From an uncultured Lachnospiraceae bacterium (GTDB taxonomy: Bacteria > Bacillota > Clostridia > Lachnospirales > Lachnospiraceae), in the NCBI GenBank assembly GCA_910588535.1, contig CAJUOO010000069.1, positions 1 through 16,230 of the forward strand: 16,230 nt of DNA, in the 5' to 3' direction. Positions 1 to 7,920 of this stretch are shown here, one piece after another. Numbering within the stretch: position 1 is the first letter of the stretch; every line of letters begins with the position of its first letter. Under the pieces are notes generated by a model. The model was not told the origin of the DNA, ran no database searches, and saw nothing but the letters and a program-made list of their open reading frames with translations. Made by a program: the position numbers and the translations under genes.

Positions 1-53
1 GTTTTTCACTAAGCGGGAGCGGGGTGACGGAGGAAAACAGCGGACGGGCTATA
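1..53 (+). repeat. Partial copy of a dispersed intergenic repeat
   Basis: This stretch is nearly identical to the reverse complement of about 16044-16096 at the other end of the window. Both share the blocks GTTTTTCACTAAGCG, GCGGGGTGACGGAGGAAAA and GGGCTATA, with only a few substitutions between them. The rest of this copy would lie outside the window to the left. It is downstream of the asparaginase gene and outside the integrated elements, so the family is dispersed in the host chromosome. It is probably a non-coding palindromic repeat (see 16044-16182). Confidence 0.75.
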
Positions 54-105
54 CGAACCTCTCTCGAAAATGAATTTAACCGCCTTAAATATAAATATTA
101 CATTT

Positions 106-1116
106 TTATATTTCCGGGCTAAAAAGCTGATCATAGTTTATTTTTTTATAAAACAACCTCTCTATCTCCCGAAAGCTTACATTCCCTATTCCCAGTATCC
201 ACATCAGCTTTGTAAATACCGCCTCAAAATTCATATCATACGCTTCCAAATAAGGTATTCTTCCGCTCAATCGTTTTCCCACTTCATAAGTTGACAAATT
301 ACTTCCCTCATAAGTCACTTGCGTTGTCATAACAACAATTTTGGACCCTTCCCGGTACTGTCTCACCAATCTTAGAAAATCCTCTATCATACTGTCTGGT
401 ATACCTCCCACGCCAAAGCTCTCCACCACTATACCATCGTATTCTCTAAACACAGCTTCAAGAATCGCTGGATGAATCCCCGGCGTCAGCTTCAACGCAT
501 AGACACGCTGGCTCATGGAACGATAAAAGCTCACTTCCTCCTTTTTTAACTCCGAGGGAAGATAGCGCACAATCCTGCCGTGCTGCATAGATGCCAATTC
601 AGGAAAATTTATGCTGGAAAATGCATGATAGCTAAAACTTTTTGTCTTCTTTGCCCTCGTTCCTGCAATCACCCTTCCGTCAAAAATCAGACAGACACCC
701 TGACTCTTAGGATCGGCAGCATAGCTAATACTGTCATATAAATTTTTCTTGGCATCTGTGATCTCCATCTGAATTGGCTGCTGCGAACCTGTGAGCACAA
801 TAGGCTTAGAAGAATCCTGTATCAGATAAGAGAGCGCTGCCGCCGTATACGCCATAGTATCTGTTCCATGACAGACAACAAAGCCATCAAAGTTCTTATA
901 ATTCTTTTCAATCGCAGCTTCCAGCTTAAGCCAGACCAGACTGTCCACATTTGTGCTGTCCAGATTACAGATCTGTATTGTCTCTAATAAAATATCCGAT
1001 TCCAGAGAAGGCAGATAAGAAAGGATCTGCTCCGCATCCAAAATTGGCTCCAACCCATATTCTGTTTTTATGGAAGCGATGGTACCTCCTGTAAATAACA
1101 TTAATATCTTTCTCAT
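106..1116 (-). CDS. ansA: L-asparaginase, cytoplasmic type I-like
   Basis: A 336-aa protein that should hydrolyse L-asparagine to aspartate and ammonia. The N-terminal glycine-rich motif with the first nucleophilic threonine is visible as TGGTIAS (residues 9-15). The second active-site loop is CHGTDTMAY (82-90), with Thr85 and Asp86 the expected partners, and an LTGSQQP motif lies near 108-114. There is no signal peptide, and the length is normal for the cytoplasmic bacterial type I enzyme. The start ATG overlaps the stop of the upstream desulfidase gene in an ATGA arrangement, so the two are probably translationally coupled and cotranscribed. An AT-only inverted repeat (AAATATAAA and its complement) overlaps the stop codon. 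No convincing GC-rich terminator was seen between the gene and the left window edge. The family is clear; the choice of symbol ansA is by similarity of type. Confidence 0.93.
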   Translation of the reverse strand: MRKILMLFTGGTIASIKTEYGLEPILDAEQILSYLPSLESDILLETIQICNLDSTNVDSLVWLKLEAAIEKNYKNFDGFVVCHGTDTMAYTAAALSYLIQDSSKPIVLTGSQQPIQMEITDAKKNLYDSISYAADPKSQGVCLIFDGRVIAGTRAKKTKSFSYHAFSSINFPELASMQHGRIVRYLPSELKKEEVSFYRSMSQRVYALKLTPGIHPAILEAVFREYDGIVVESFGVGGIPDSMIEDFLRLVRQYREGSKIVVMTTQVTYEGSNLSTYEVGKRLSGRIPYLEAYDMNFEAVFTKLMWILGIGNVSFREIERLFYKKINYDQLFSPEI

Positions 1117-2411
1117 ATTTTCGCCACGTCAACCCGCTCTATCATAATATTTAAAATCTCTGTATCTGTCATCTTCATACCAACTCTGCCTATATAGCCC
1201 ATGCTCTTAATGGTATCCTCCAGATCCTCTTGCACAATTCCCTCTCCCGGCTGGAAGGATACATGTTTCATCGCCATATAATGAGCGAGAATGGCAGCGT
1301 CCACCGCCGAGGCAATCTTAGCAGCACAGGAGGATTTTGCACCATCACAGACAATTCCGCCCACATTCCCTATGGTGTTGATAATGGTAAGACCAACCTC
1401 CTCATAAGTACCTCCGCGCAGATAGGTGATCGCCGCCCCTGCGCCGCACGCAGCGCTGACAGCCCCGCAATATGCCGAAAGGCTTCCAATATATTTTTTC
1501 TGATGAATAGAAATCAAATTTGCCACGACCAGAGCTCTGTATAACTGTTCCTTGGTTGCCTCATACTCCTTTGCGTACTCTATCACGGGCAAAGATACCG
1601 TCATACCCTGATTTCCACTGCCGGAATTAATCACCACCGGCATAGAGCAGCCGCCCATTCTAGCGTCAGAACCCGCCGCCGCCTTCGCTCTAGCGCGCGT
1701 GCGCACATCATTTCCAAATACATCCAGCAGAGTGCGCCCAATCTGTGCACCATAGGGATGAATCACTCCCTCCTGCGAGATCGCAGTATTCTTCTCTATC
1801 TGATCGTGAATTATCTCCTGCACATCATCAAGAATAAGAGTGTCTGCAAAAATTAAAATATCTCTCACATTCAACAGTGATTTATCACCCTTCTCCACTG
1901 CACTTTCACTGATCTTATGCTCATATATAATCTGGTTATCCTTCACTATCTTTGTGATCAACGTGTGGCGGTTGATAATTGTCACCTCCGCGCTGTGCTC
2001 TTTTGTATATACCTTTGCCACAATATATAGATTTTCTACTCCCTCCTGAAGCGAGCATTTGCAAAAACCTTGTTGCACTAACTTCTTCGCTCTACAAATA
2101 TCTGCTTCTGTCACATCCTCCAAAACCTCTAATTCTCTAGCTGCATCTCCTCCGACAACCCCCAGCACTGCCGCTACATCAATCCCCTTCAACCCTCCGG
2201 AGTTTGGCACTGTGACACCCTTCACATTTTTAATAATATTTCCACTACAACACATTTCCATGCGCTCTGGCATCTCACCAAGAACCTCTCTCGCCTTTGC
2301 CGCCGCATAAGCAATCGCTATCGGCTCTGTACAGCCAAGAGCCGGAACTAACTCATCCTTTAATATCATAACGTATTGATCATATATACGTTTTTCAAGC
2401 TTTTTTTCCAT
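1113..2411 (-). CDS. L-cysteine desulfidase / UPF0597 (serine dehydratase alpha-like) family enzyme
   Basis: A 432-aa cytoplasmic enzyme of the SDH_alpha-like UPF0597 family (YhaM/CyuA, CdsB). Characterised members use an oxygen-sensitive [4Fe-4S] cluster to break L-cysteine into pyruvate, ammonia and sulfide. Visible landmarks are ALGCTEPIAIAY near the N-terminus, CCSGNIIKN, the GGCSMPVVINSGSGNQG glycine/cysteine motif in the middle, and CDGAKSSCAAKI near the C-terminus; the conserved cysteines are candidate cluster ligands. The frame is open further upstream to 2576. The start is placed at the ATG at 2409-2411 because GGTGGAG lies just ahead of it and homology begins with MEKKLEKRIYDQY. The longer version would also read through the upstream terminator hairpin. 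The stop overlaps the asparaginase start (ATGA). Serine rather than cysteine as substrate cannot be excluded. Confidence 0.9.
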   Translation of the reverse strand: MEKKLEKRIYDQYVMILKDELVPALGCTEPIAIAYAAAKAREVLGEMPERMEMCCSGNIIKNVKGVTVPNSGGLKGIDVAAVLGVVGGDAARELEVLEDVTEADICRAKKLVQQGFCKCSLQEGVENLYIVAKVYTKEHSAEVTIINRHTLITKIVKDNQIIYEHKISESAVEKGDKSLLNVRDILIFADTLILDDVQEIIHDQIEKNTAISQEGVIHPYGAQIGRTLLDVFGNDVRTRARAKAAAGSDARMGGCSMPVVINSGSGNQGMTVSLPVIEYAKEYEATKEQLYRALVVANLISIHQKKYIGSLSAYCGAVSAACGAGAAITYLRGGTYEEVGLTIINTIGNVGGIVCDGAKSSCAAKIASAVDAAILAHYMAMKHVSFQPGEGIVQEDLEDTIKSMGYIGRVGMKMTDTEILNIMIERVDVAKI

Positions 2412-2529
2412 AATCTTCTCCACCTGTATTCCAATAAACTTTCTTCTTATATTTTCTTTAAATCTCATACGTTCTCCACAAAACTTATCTCGCCGTGGGG
2501 TACGAATTTCCCTACATGCCCCTGCACAT

Positions 2530-2568
2530 AAAAAAAGGATCACTCCGCTGAAATACTTTTCAGCGGAG
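2530..2568 (-). terminator. Rho-independent terminator between the chemotaxis gene and the desulfidase
   Basis: A perfect 11-bp inverted repeat (CTCCGCTGAAA at 2543-2553 and its complement at 2558-2568) with a 4-nt loop is followed on the minus strand by seven T (plus-strand A run 2530-2536). It lies 143 bp after the chemotaxis stop and about 120 bp before the desulfidase start. It may end the chemotaxis transcript, or act as a leader attenuator for the desulfidase-asparaginase pair if that promoter lies upstream. No clear sigma-A promoter was found in 2412-2530. Confidence 0.8.
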
Positions 2569-2711
2569 AATCCCACGCCATTTAAATATGAACCTGTGCT
2601 TCATCATGTCTTGACACTGCATTGTATATAAGTCATCACATAGAAAGAATTACCTTAAGCCTTTGTGCACGCCGCAGCAAGTATCCAATCTGCCCGGCAT
2701 GTTATCTAACA

Positions 2712-4400
2712 TTAAACCTTTAACTTAAACTGTCCTACCAGATGCTCCAAATTCTCCGACTGTGCTGATAGCTCTTCGCTTGTAGCCGATGTCTCCTGTG
2801 CTGCTGCCGAGTTGCTTTGAATCACTTCTGATATCTGCTCAACACCTAATTCAAGCTGCTTCATGGACTCTGCCTGAGAGATACAAAGCTCACTTATCTC
2901 ATGTGTGGAGCTCGCCAACGACTTAATGCCATTAATTACCGATTCAATCGCCGATGTTGTCTTAATTGTAATGTTATTCCCTTCTGCGATCTCCTGAATA
3001 GAATTTTCAATTAATCTCTTTGTATTAATTGCCGAATTTGCACTATCTGACGCAAGCTTGCCAATCTGATCTGCCACTACGGCAAATCCTTTTCCTGCCT
3101 CTCCTGCTCTCGCTGCCTCAATGGATGCATTTAATGACAGAAGATTCGTCTGCGCCGCTATATCTTCAATCTCCGCGATAATATTTGCAATTTCCTTGGA
3201 GGTATCATTGATGCGGCCCATCGCATCATTAAGCTGTTTAATATCCTCATTGCTCTTCTCCGCCTCTGTCTCAAATTCCTTTGCATTGAGATAAGACTTA
3301 TTCGCCTGCTCTGAGCTGTGAATAACAGCTTCTGTAATGGTCTGGATGGTTGCTGTCAGCTCTTCTACAGATCCTGCCTGATCCGTGGCCCCCTCAGCGA
3401 GCGATTGCGCACTCTCTGCCATCTGTCCCGCTCCTAAAGCAACCTGCTCCGACGCTTCATTGATACGGCCCATTGTATCACTTAAGGAATTTGTAAACAT
3501 AGTGATCGCATCCTCTAATGCCTTAAAATCACCCTTAAATTCTATATTGGTCGAAACATTAAAATTACCTGCTGCAACCTCAGTAAGCGCCTCAGTAAGC
3601 TCTGCAATATAAGCTTTGATCATCTCCGCTGCCTCAGAGAAGGAATCTGTCATCTCACCGATCTCATCGGGATACATGCTCTCGATATCTACATTCAAAT
3701 TACCTTTGGCAAGCTCAGCTGATGCATTTTTGACCTTAATAATAGGCTCTGAAAACATCCGTGACACGCTTCCCGCCAACTTCATGGATATCACAATCGC
3801 AACAATGATCACAAGAAGCATAACACCGATAATACAATATGACTGTAAAGTAAGATTGCTAGAAACTCTATTCCCATTCTCAACGTTCAGGTCAATCAAA
3901 CCTTCCACCGCGTTTGTAAGCTGCTTCAAGGTTGGCTTGCCCTGTGTCATCAGCATTTCAATTGCTTCTTCATTCTTATTTTCTGTGGCAAGCTGCCGCA
4001 CTTCCTTAAAAATAGCTCGGTATGTTGGAAGCAGCTCATCTATCGTAGCTATATACGCCAATTCTTCCTTGGTCACACAATGCTCTTTTACTACCAACAG
4101 AGCTTCATCCGTCAGCTCCTTCACCTCATCTAATTCCGTTCCTGTCGTCCGTAAATCTGCCTCATCCTCCAAGAAAATCAATTCTCTTACCAATGCTGGC
4201 TCTTTATTCAAATATGTACTGAAAATACCAATCTCGCCCTGAGAAAATCCATTGCTGACCAACGCCTTGCTATAGCTTGTGTCCGCATATAACAAAATAA
4301 ACAGACCAACAATTCCTGATAAGCTGGCGAGGATTACTACCAGTGTAAAGCAAAATTTTAACTTTCTTTCCACCTTCATCATCTTGATTTTTTCAATCAT
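2712..4400 (-). CDS. Methyl-accepting chemotaxis protein
   Basis: A 562-aa transmembrane chemoreceptor that should signal through CheA/CheW to the flagellar motor. The layout is the usual one: a first membrane segment at about 16-38, a four-helix-bundle-like extracellular sensor at about 40-187, and a second membrane segment at about 188-208. HAMP follows at about 209-262, apparently with a second HAMP-like repeat to about 315. A long coiled-coil signalling domain runs to the C-terminus. The hairpin tip is unmistakable: IEDIAAQTNLLSLNASIEAA and GKGFAVVADQIGKLA, around residues 412-450. There is no C-terminal receptor-binding pentapeptide, and the ligand is not predictable. The start is supported by AGGGAGG 11 nt upstream of the ATG. 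The gene is transcribed alone, with a promoter at 4555-4583 and a terminator at 2530-2568. Confidence 0.96.
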   Translation of the reverse strand: MIEKIKMMKVERKLKFCFTLVVILASLSGIVGLFILLYADTSYSKALVSNGFSQGEIGIFSTYLNKEPALVRELIFLEDEADLRTTGTELDEVKELTDEALLVVKEHCVTKEELAYIATIDELLPTYRAIFKEVRQLATENKNEEAIEMLMTQGKPTLKQLTNAVEGLIDLNVENGNRVSSNLTLQSYCIIGVMLLVIIVAIVISMKLAGSVSRMFSEPIIKVKNASAELAKGNLNVDIESMYPDEIGEMTDSFSEAAEMIKAYIAELTEALTEVAAGNFNVSTNIEFKGDFKALEDAITMFTNSLSDTMGRINEASEQVALGAGQMAESAQSLAEGATDQAGSVEELTATIQTITEAVIHSSEQANKSYLNAKEFETEAEKSNEDIKQLNDAMGRINDTSKEIANIIAEIEDIAAQTNLLSLNASIEAARAGEAGKGFAVVADQIGKLASDSANSAINTKRLIENSIQEIAEGNNITIKTTSAIESVINGIKSLASSTHEISELCISQAESMKQLELGVEQISEVIQSNSAAAQETSATSEELSAQSENLEHLVGQFKLKV

Positions 4401-4554
4401 AGCTCTTTTGTCCTCCCTTGCAGATACAATCTTTCCTACACATCCTTCTCTCAGTACTACACTTCTTCACTTTCATTCGCTTAGATACAATACGATATTC
4501 TCCTGTCAAGGTTCCTGTTTTTAACAAAATTTATCATTTGCTAAAGGCTTATTT

Positions 4555-4583
4555 ATTATAACATTTTTTTAACAAAGATACAA
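4555..4583 (-). promoter_or_regulatory. Candidate sigma-A promoter of the chemotaxis gene
   Basis: On the minus strand a -35 TTGTAT is followed after 17 bp by a perfect -10 TATAAT (plus-strand ATTATA at 4555-4560). It would give a 5' leader of about 150 nt. A second, weaker candidate lies nearer the gene: TTGACA (plus 4504-4509), 16 bp, TATCTA (plus 4482-4487). The rest of 4401-4633 is AT-rich and holds no gene. Confidence 0.55.
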
Positions 4584-4634
4584 CCTCTTTTCAGATTGTT
4601 TTAAATTTTTTTAAACAAATTATAAAAAAAGTCT

Positions 4635-4684
4635 AAAAAAATGCAGCGGATCATCTGCTTTGCAAATCACCCGCTGATTTTTTT
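4635..4684 (-). terminator. Strong, probably bidirectional terminator after cotJC
   Basis: CAGCGG (4644-4649) pairs with CCGCTG (4671-4676) and the pairing continues inward through a G-T pair and one mismatch to a 3-nt loop. The hairpin is flanked by an A run at 4635-4641 and a T run at 4678-4684, so it can work on either strand. It lies 60 bp after the stop of the cotJC 3' fragment and is most simply the native terminator of that gene, which supports the fragment being at its original chromosomal place. Confidence 0.85.
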
Positions 4685-4744
4685 ACTTTTTTCTATACAA
4701 ATATATCATCCTATAATACTTCAGGCAATCTGCCCTCCCATTCT

Positions 4745-4840
4745 CTATTTTGACGTACACGGATTGGTAAAGGCAGGATTAAATGCATAGAAGTTTCTTG
4801 CATCCAGATTATCCTGCACAATGCGAAGCCCTTCACCAAA
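4745..4840 (-). pseudogene. cotJC: 3' fragment of cotJC-type manganese catalase, separated by element 1
   Basis: The minus strand encodes RFGEG followed by LRIVQDNLDARNFYAFNPAF and a short tail NPCTSK before the TAG stop at 4745-4747. This is the conserved C-terminus of CotJC-type manganese catalases. It has no start codon or ribosome binding site. The upstream in-frame residues (ILLQSS) belong to the inserted element. The missing preceding part ends at 12415-12424 with ...REIVHYQRFGEA. Joining the two at the shared 10-bp core gives HYQRFGEGLRIVQDN without a frameshift. The fragment is followed by its own terminator. Whether it is a dead remnant or half of a gene rebuilt by excision is not decidable from sequence. 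Confidence 0.85.
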
Positions 4841-4857
4841 ACGGGAAGATTGAAGTA
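4831..4857 (-). other. Right attachment junction of element 1 (core plus element arm)
   Basis: The plus-strand core CTTCACCAAA (4831-4840) is identical to 12415-12424 and the match ends exactly at both edges. Next to it on the element side lies CGGGAAGATTGAAGTA (4842-4857). This is a 14-of-16 match to the reverse complement of the arm at the other end (12394-12409), as expected for the two half-sites of a serine-recombinase attP. Confidence 0.75.
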
Positions 4858-4916
4858 AAATATGTTATATCATAATTCCCTCAAATTATTGTACCTCACT
4901 CTTTCCTGATTAATCG

Positions 4917-6443
4917 TCAAATGTTCCATGTTATTTCAATATTACCATCTGCAATTCGAATCACTTTGATAAGTGTATCAACTACCGCCTGTCTGTCCTC
5001 AAAAGAGAGCGTTTTCCATGTTTTTAAATGGTTGGTTATCTGCTTCAATCTGCCCCCTGTATCTATGATATTCGCAGTAACGATTTCCTTCTGCAAGGCT
5101 TTTCGTTCTGCATCCAATTCTGATACTTTTTCATCTATGTACTTTATCAGAACACTGCTTGCCCCGGATACTTTGGAGAGAAGTTCTTCGATTTCTTCCT
5201 CAACCTGTATCAGACGGATTTCTTTCGTCATGTTTTTTTTGTGGAATGTATACATTCCCTTTTCCCCGGTATCAGTTACATAGGAAAGCTTTTGAAATTC
5301 CGACAGCTTTTCTTTGATTGCACCAAGCATATATTCCTCCAAAACGTCCGCATAAACCGTACAGCCTGCCCCAGTACAGTTGCCTCCACAGCTTCCCGAC
5401 TGACTGCAAACAAAATAACGTCCCCATTTTGTCTTTGCCTTGCGGATTGTCAACGCATAACCGCAGTTGCCGCACTTTACCTTGCCAACAAGCCACGAGT
5501 TTTTTGGCTTACAAGTCTTTGTGGACTGCCTATTGTTCAGACACCGCATCCGGCAGGCTAACCACGTCTTAGAGGGAATAAAGCCTTTGTGTGGTGCAAG
5601 CACAATCTCTTTATCAGACAGGTCACTTTGCTTTCTTGAAGTGGAAACTCTCCCCTTATAGAGATAGCAAGCGTTGTAACCTGTGAAATCACTTGCCGGG
5701 TTATAAATATTTGCACCTTGGCTTCGAAAAAACTGGTACACGTCAATATCTGCTTGCACATACACGGGATTGCGGAGCATTTCACTGATACGGCTGGTAT
5801 TCCAGCTAGCACCACGAAGATTTTTTATCTGGTGTTCATTCAAATACCTCACAATATCTCCGAGGGAATTGTCTGTGTCTGCATACATAAAATAAATCAA
5901 TTTTAACTGTTCGCTTTCCTCCGGGATTTCCTCATACATGGAAGTGCGGACATTGTCAATGACAGTGCTTGTCAAACGATAACCGTAGGGAAGCCTTCCG
6001 CCCATGTAAAAACCACGCTTGGATCTTGCATAATAAGCGTCAATGACCCGCTTTTGTATCGTTTCCCGTTCCAGTTGGGCGAACACAATACAGATATTCA
6101 ACATAGCTCTTCCGATTGGCGTGGATGTGTCGAATTTTTCCGTGGAGGAAACAAACTCCACATGATATTTCTGAAAAATTTCCATCATATTTGCAAAATC
6201 CAGAATGGATCGGCTGATACGGTCAAGTTTATAGACAACCACCCGCTTGATTTTCCCTGTACGAATATCATTCATCATAGATTCAAAACCGGGACGATTG
6301 GTGTCCCTGCCTGAAAATCCTTTATCTGAATACTCCATATAGGCTTCCCCGTGGGTTTCGTATCTACAATATTCAAGCTGACTTTCTATTGATATACTGT
6401 CCTTTTTTTCGATTGACTGCCGCGCATACAATGCGTCATACAT
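4917..6443 (-). CDS. Large serine recombinase of element 1
   Basis: A 508-aa site-specific recombinase, likely the enzyme that integrates and excises element 1. The N-terminal resolvase domain (about 1-140) has the catalytic serine in YARQS (Ser10), the KLDRISRS motif (72-79, with Arg75 and Arg78) and TPIGRAMLNICIVFAQLERE (107-126). A recombinase domain (about 150-290) follows, then a zinc ribbon starting CGNCG (324-328) with later cysteines CSQSGSCGGNC, and a coiled-coil C-terminal part (about 400-455). The length suits TndX/TnpX-like large serine recombinases. The start is fixed by AGGAGG 8 nt before the ATG. The gene is intact. Its 3' end lies 77 bp from the right attachment core, the usual place for such a gene. 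A 54-aa ORF and a perfect hairpin precede it. Confidence 0.95.
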   Translation of the reverse strand: MYDALYARQSIEKKDSISIESQLEYCRYETHGEAYMEYSDKGFSGRDTNRPGFESMMNDIRTGKIKRVVVYKLDRISRSILDFANMMEIFQKYHVEFVSSTEKFDTSTPIGRAMLNICIVFAQLERETIQKRVIDAYYARSKRGFYMGGRLPYGYRLTSTVIDNVRTSMYEEIPEESEQLKLIYFMYADTDNSLGDIVRYLNEHQIKNLRGASWNTSRISEMLRNPVYVQADIDVYQFFRSQGANIYNPASDFTGYNACYLYKGRVSTSRKQSDLSDKEIVLAPHKGFIPSKTWLACRMRCLNNRQSTKTCKPKNSWLVGKVKCGNCGYALTIRKAKTKWGRYFVCSQSGSCGGNCTGAGCTVYADVLEEYMLGAIKEKLSEFQKLSYVTDTGEKGMYTFHKKNMTKEIRLIQVEEEIEELLSKVSGASSVLIKYIDEKVSELDAERKALQKEIVTANIIDTGGRLKQITNHLKTWKTLSFEDRQAVVDTLIKVIRIADGNIEITWNI

Positions 6444-6510
6444 TCCATCTACCTCCTAAAGCATAAGACACAATACCCAATCAAACAGATGATATGGTTT
6501 AAAGAAATAT

Positions 6511-6542
6511 TCTTCAAAAAACTTATACATATTTTTTGAAGA
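6511..6542. promoter_or_regulatory. Perfect inverted repeat before the recombinase gene
   Basis: TCTTCAAAAAA (6511-6521) and its exact complement (6532-6542) flank a 10-nt loop. The repeat overlaps the end of the small upstream ORF and sits about 70 bp before the recombinase start. It has no following T run, so it is not a standard terminator. It may be an operator or an mRNA stem that limits recombinase expression. Confidence 0.45.
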
Positions 6543-6687
6543 TCTGACAAAGCTGCGCCTCGATTTCCTGTCGGGTTTCCTGCTCTAATTTTTTCTGGAA
6601 GGTAGGGTAGATATTGATAACAGTCAACTTCATTTTATCTTTGTGAATCTGGATATCGGGTGTAGGAGAGCTATCTGTTTTTATCAT
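6523..6687 (-). CDS. Small 54-aa protein upstream of the recombinase
   Basis: A short ORF beginning MIKTDSSPTPDIQIHKDKMK and ending CQIFKKYV. AGGAG lies 7 nt before its ATG (minus strand, AAAGGAGAACATTC), a spacing that makes translation likely. The C-terminal half (FQKKLEQETRQEIEAQLCQI) should be a charged amphipathic helix. It lies 79 bp upstream of the serine recombinase on the same strand, and small ORFs in this position are frequent in recombinase-bearing elements of Clostridia. It is not recognised as a named family. A role as a regulator or accessory of recombination is only a guess from position. Confidence 0.6.
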   Translation of the reverse strand: MIKTDSSPTPDIQIHKDKMKLTVINIYPTFQKKLEQETRQEIEAQLCQIFKKYV

Positions 6688-6772
6688 GAATGTTCTCCTT
6701 TGATGGTTTCCCTAGATTGTATGAGAAGCGGCAAGTACACTATAACAATATGTTCCAGTTATTTATAGTGGA

Positions 6773-6872
6773 TTCGACAAAAATCCAGATCGTCAAGAGT
6801 TTAAAAATGGAGATTTTTCCGCGCTCTCTGCGAAAAACTTCCACTCGGCCCTTGACGGTCTGGATAGTCGGA
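6773..6872. repeat. Large imperfect inverted repeat, structured intergenic region
   Basis: ATCCAGATCGTCAAG (6783-6797) and CTTGACGGTCTGGAT (6851-6865) form 15-bp arms with one mismatch. Flanking TTCGAC and GTCGGA can extend the stem, and an inner stem (TTTTTCCGC with GCGAAAAA) fills the loop. The rest of 6688-6977 has no convincing gene; an open frame on the plus strand here lacks a good ribosome binding site. This could be a structured RNA, a recombination or transfer site, or a remnant of another repeat. Confidence 0.5.
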
Positions 6873-6889
6873 GCAGAATAAAATACTGA

Positions 6890-6918
6890 TTGTTTTCGGT
6901 GGGAAAATGAGCTATACT
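6890..6918 (+). promoter_or_regulatory. Candidate promoter of the broken gene at 6978
   Basis: TTGTTT at 6890-6895 and TATACT at 6913-6918 are separated by 17 bp on the plus strand, about 60 bp before a start codon that has GGAG 9 nt upstream. Confidence 0.5.
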
Positions 6919-6977
6919 TGTAAGTAGCAAATTAGAATCGGTAGAGCCAAAAAACTTATAATATGGAGATTATACGT

Positions 6978-7440
6978 ATGTTTAAACCCGGTACATATGA
7001 ATATGGATTAAAACAGGTGATTTATCAGAACAAGAAATCATTAAAATATTTAAAAAGGCAAACAGTAAAATTACCAAGGAAATTCATGATTCTCGTATTC
7101 CAAAAGGACTAAACATGAAAAAATATACCGGCCCGTTTGGTCGTTCCACGCCAGATACAAAACCGCCGGAATATGATTATATCTATTGGTTTAGCCATAG
7201 GGTAAGCAATCTTTTTTGGAGCTTTACCCCAATCGAGAAAAGAATGGTCGCCTAAAGTTTACAGATGAGGGGATCATCTGGAATTTGTATGTTGATCTTT
7301 TAAGTAACTATCCCAAAAAGCTATCCAAAGATGATCCCATTCAAGAGTTTGGCAGCAGAGTTATGCAAGAATTATTCCAGACACTTCCATGCGAGAAGGT
7401 ATTTATTAAGAAATATGCCCCAGGTGAAAACAGGCTTTAG
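6978..7440 (+). pseudogene. Frameshifted gene of unknown function
   Basis: The start ATG has GGAG 9 nt upstream and begins MFKPGTYEY. The frame must then change near 7003-7010 to continue IKTGDLSEQEIIKIFKKANS and on through PDTKPPEYDYIYWFSHRVSN. A second change at the six-T run around 7211-7216 (one T short) moves to LELYPNREKNGRLKFTDEGI and then to the stop at 7438-7440. Combined, the product would be about 150 aa, soluble, acidic-basic mixed, with no membrane segment. The family is not recognised. Two single-base indels, one in a homopolymer, suggest decay, though sequencing error is possible. It faces the YbaN gene tail to tail, with no obvious terminator between them. Confidence 0.6.
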
Positions 7441-7524
7441 TCAACAATCCCGCAGCAAAGAATTTTCAGATGCCCTATCACCCCCCTGTCATGTCTTTTA
7501 GAAAACCCATGCCTGCCGCCACTG

Positions 7525-7920
7525 CTATGCCTGCCCGGATACCTCTGGTTTTGGAATAGTCTTTACACCAAACATAAAATAAAGGATATGAAACACCCAC
7601 ACGCAGGCAAGGACAACCCTTCCAACCGGAACCTGATCCATCATGATAAATCCCACTGACATCATAAGCGTAACTGTTACCATGATCTTAACTTTCGTTT
7701 TCCGCGTCATGCCCCTGCCTTTCACATAGCTATCCAAATTGTTTCTGTACAGCTTTGTCCCAGTAAACCAAAGATTCAGCCTTTCCGAACTTCTGGCAAA
7801 GCAGAATGCCGCAAGCAGAAGAAATGGGAACGCAGGCAGAAGCGGAAGAACCGCACCTAACGCGCCCAGTCCTACACCTATGCATCCTAAAACCATATAT
7901 AAAATCTTTTTAAACCTCAT
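7525..7920 (-). CDS. ybaN: YbaN-like (DUF454) small membrane protein
   Basis: A 131-aa inner-membrane protein of the DUF454 family, function unknown. The first half has a long hydrophobic stretch (about 8-40: GCIGVGLGALGAVLPLLPAF with the typical LP.LPAFPF pattern). The conserved FARSSERLNLWF segment follows, then YVKGRGM and two more hydrophobic segments (about 80-95 and 103-120). The frame stays open upstream to 7965. The ATG at 7918-7920 is preferred because the family starts MRFKKIL, giving an 11-bp overlap with the YgbA-like gene. The Shine-Dalgarno AAAGGAG is 14 nt away, which is long. It is the last gene of the four-gene ABC exporter operon. Confidence 0.85.
   Translation of the reverse strand: MRFKKILYMVLGCIGVGLGALGAVLPLLPAFPFLLLAAFCFARSSERLNLWFTGTKLYRNNLDSYVKGRGMTRKTKVKIMVTVTLMMSVGFIMMDQVPVGRVVLACVWVFHILYFMFGVKTIPKPEVSGQA

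Noticed and set aside
2412..2576. Extra 55 codons at the start of the desulfidase frame
   Set aside because: They run through a terminator hairpin, do not resemble the family, and a good ribosome binding site precedes the internal ATG at 2411.
2610..2632. TTGACA followed by TATAAG on the plus strand as a promoter
   Set aside because: The spacing is only 10 bp and no plus-strand gene follows.
3616..4242. A 208-codon open frame on the plus strand
   Set aside because: It is a shadow of the chemotaxis gene, serine/isoleucine-rich with no domain and no ribosome binding site.
6690..6881. A 63-codon open frame on the plus strand in the structured region
   Set aside because: It spans the inverted repeat, lacks a convincing ribosome binding site and has no recognisable protein features.
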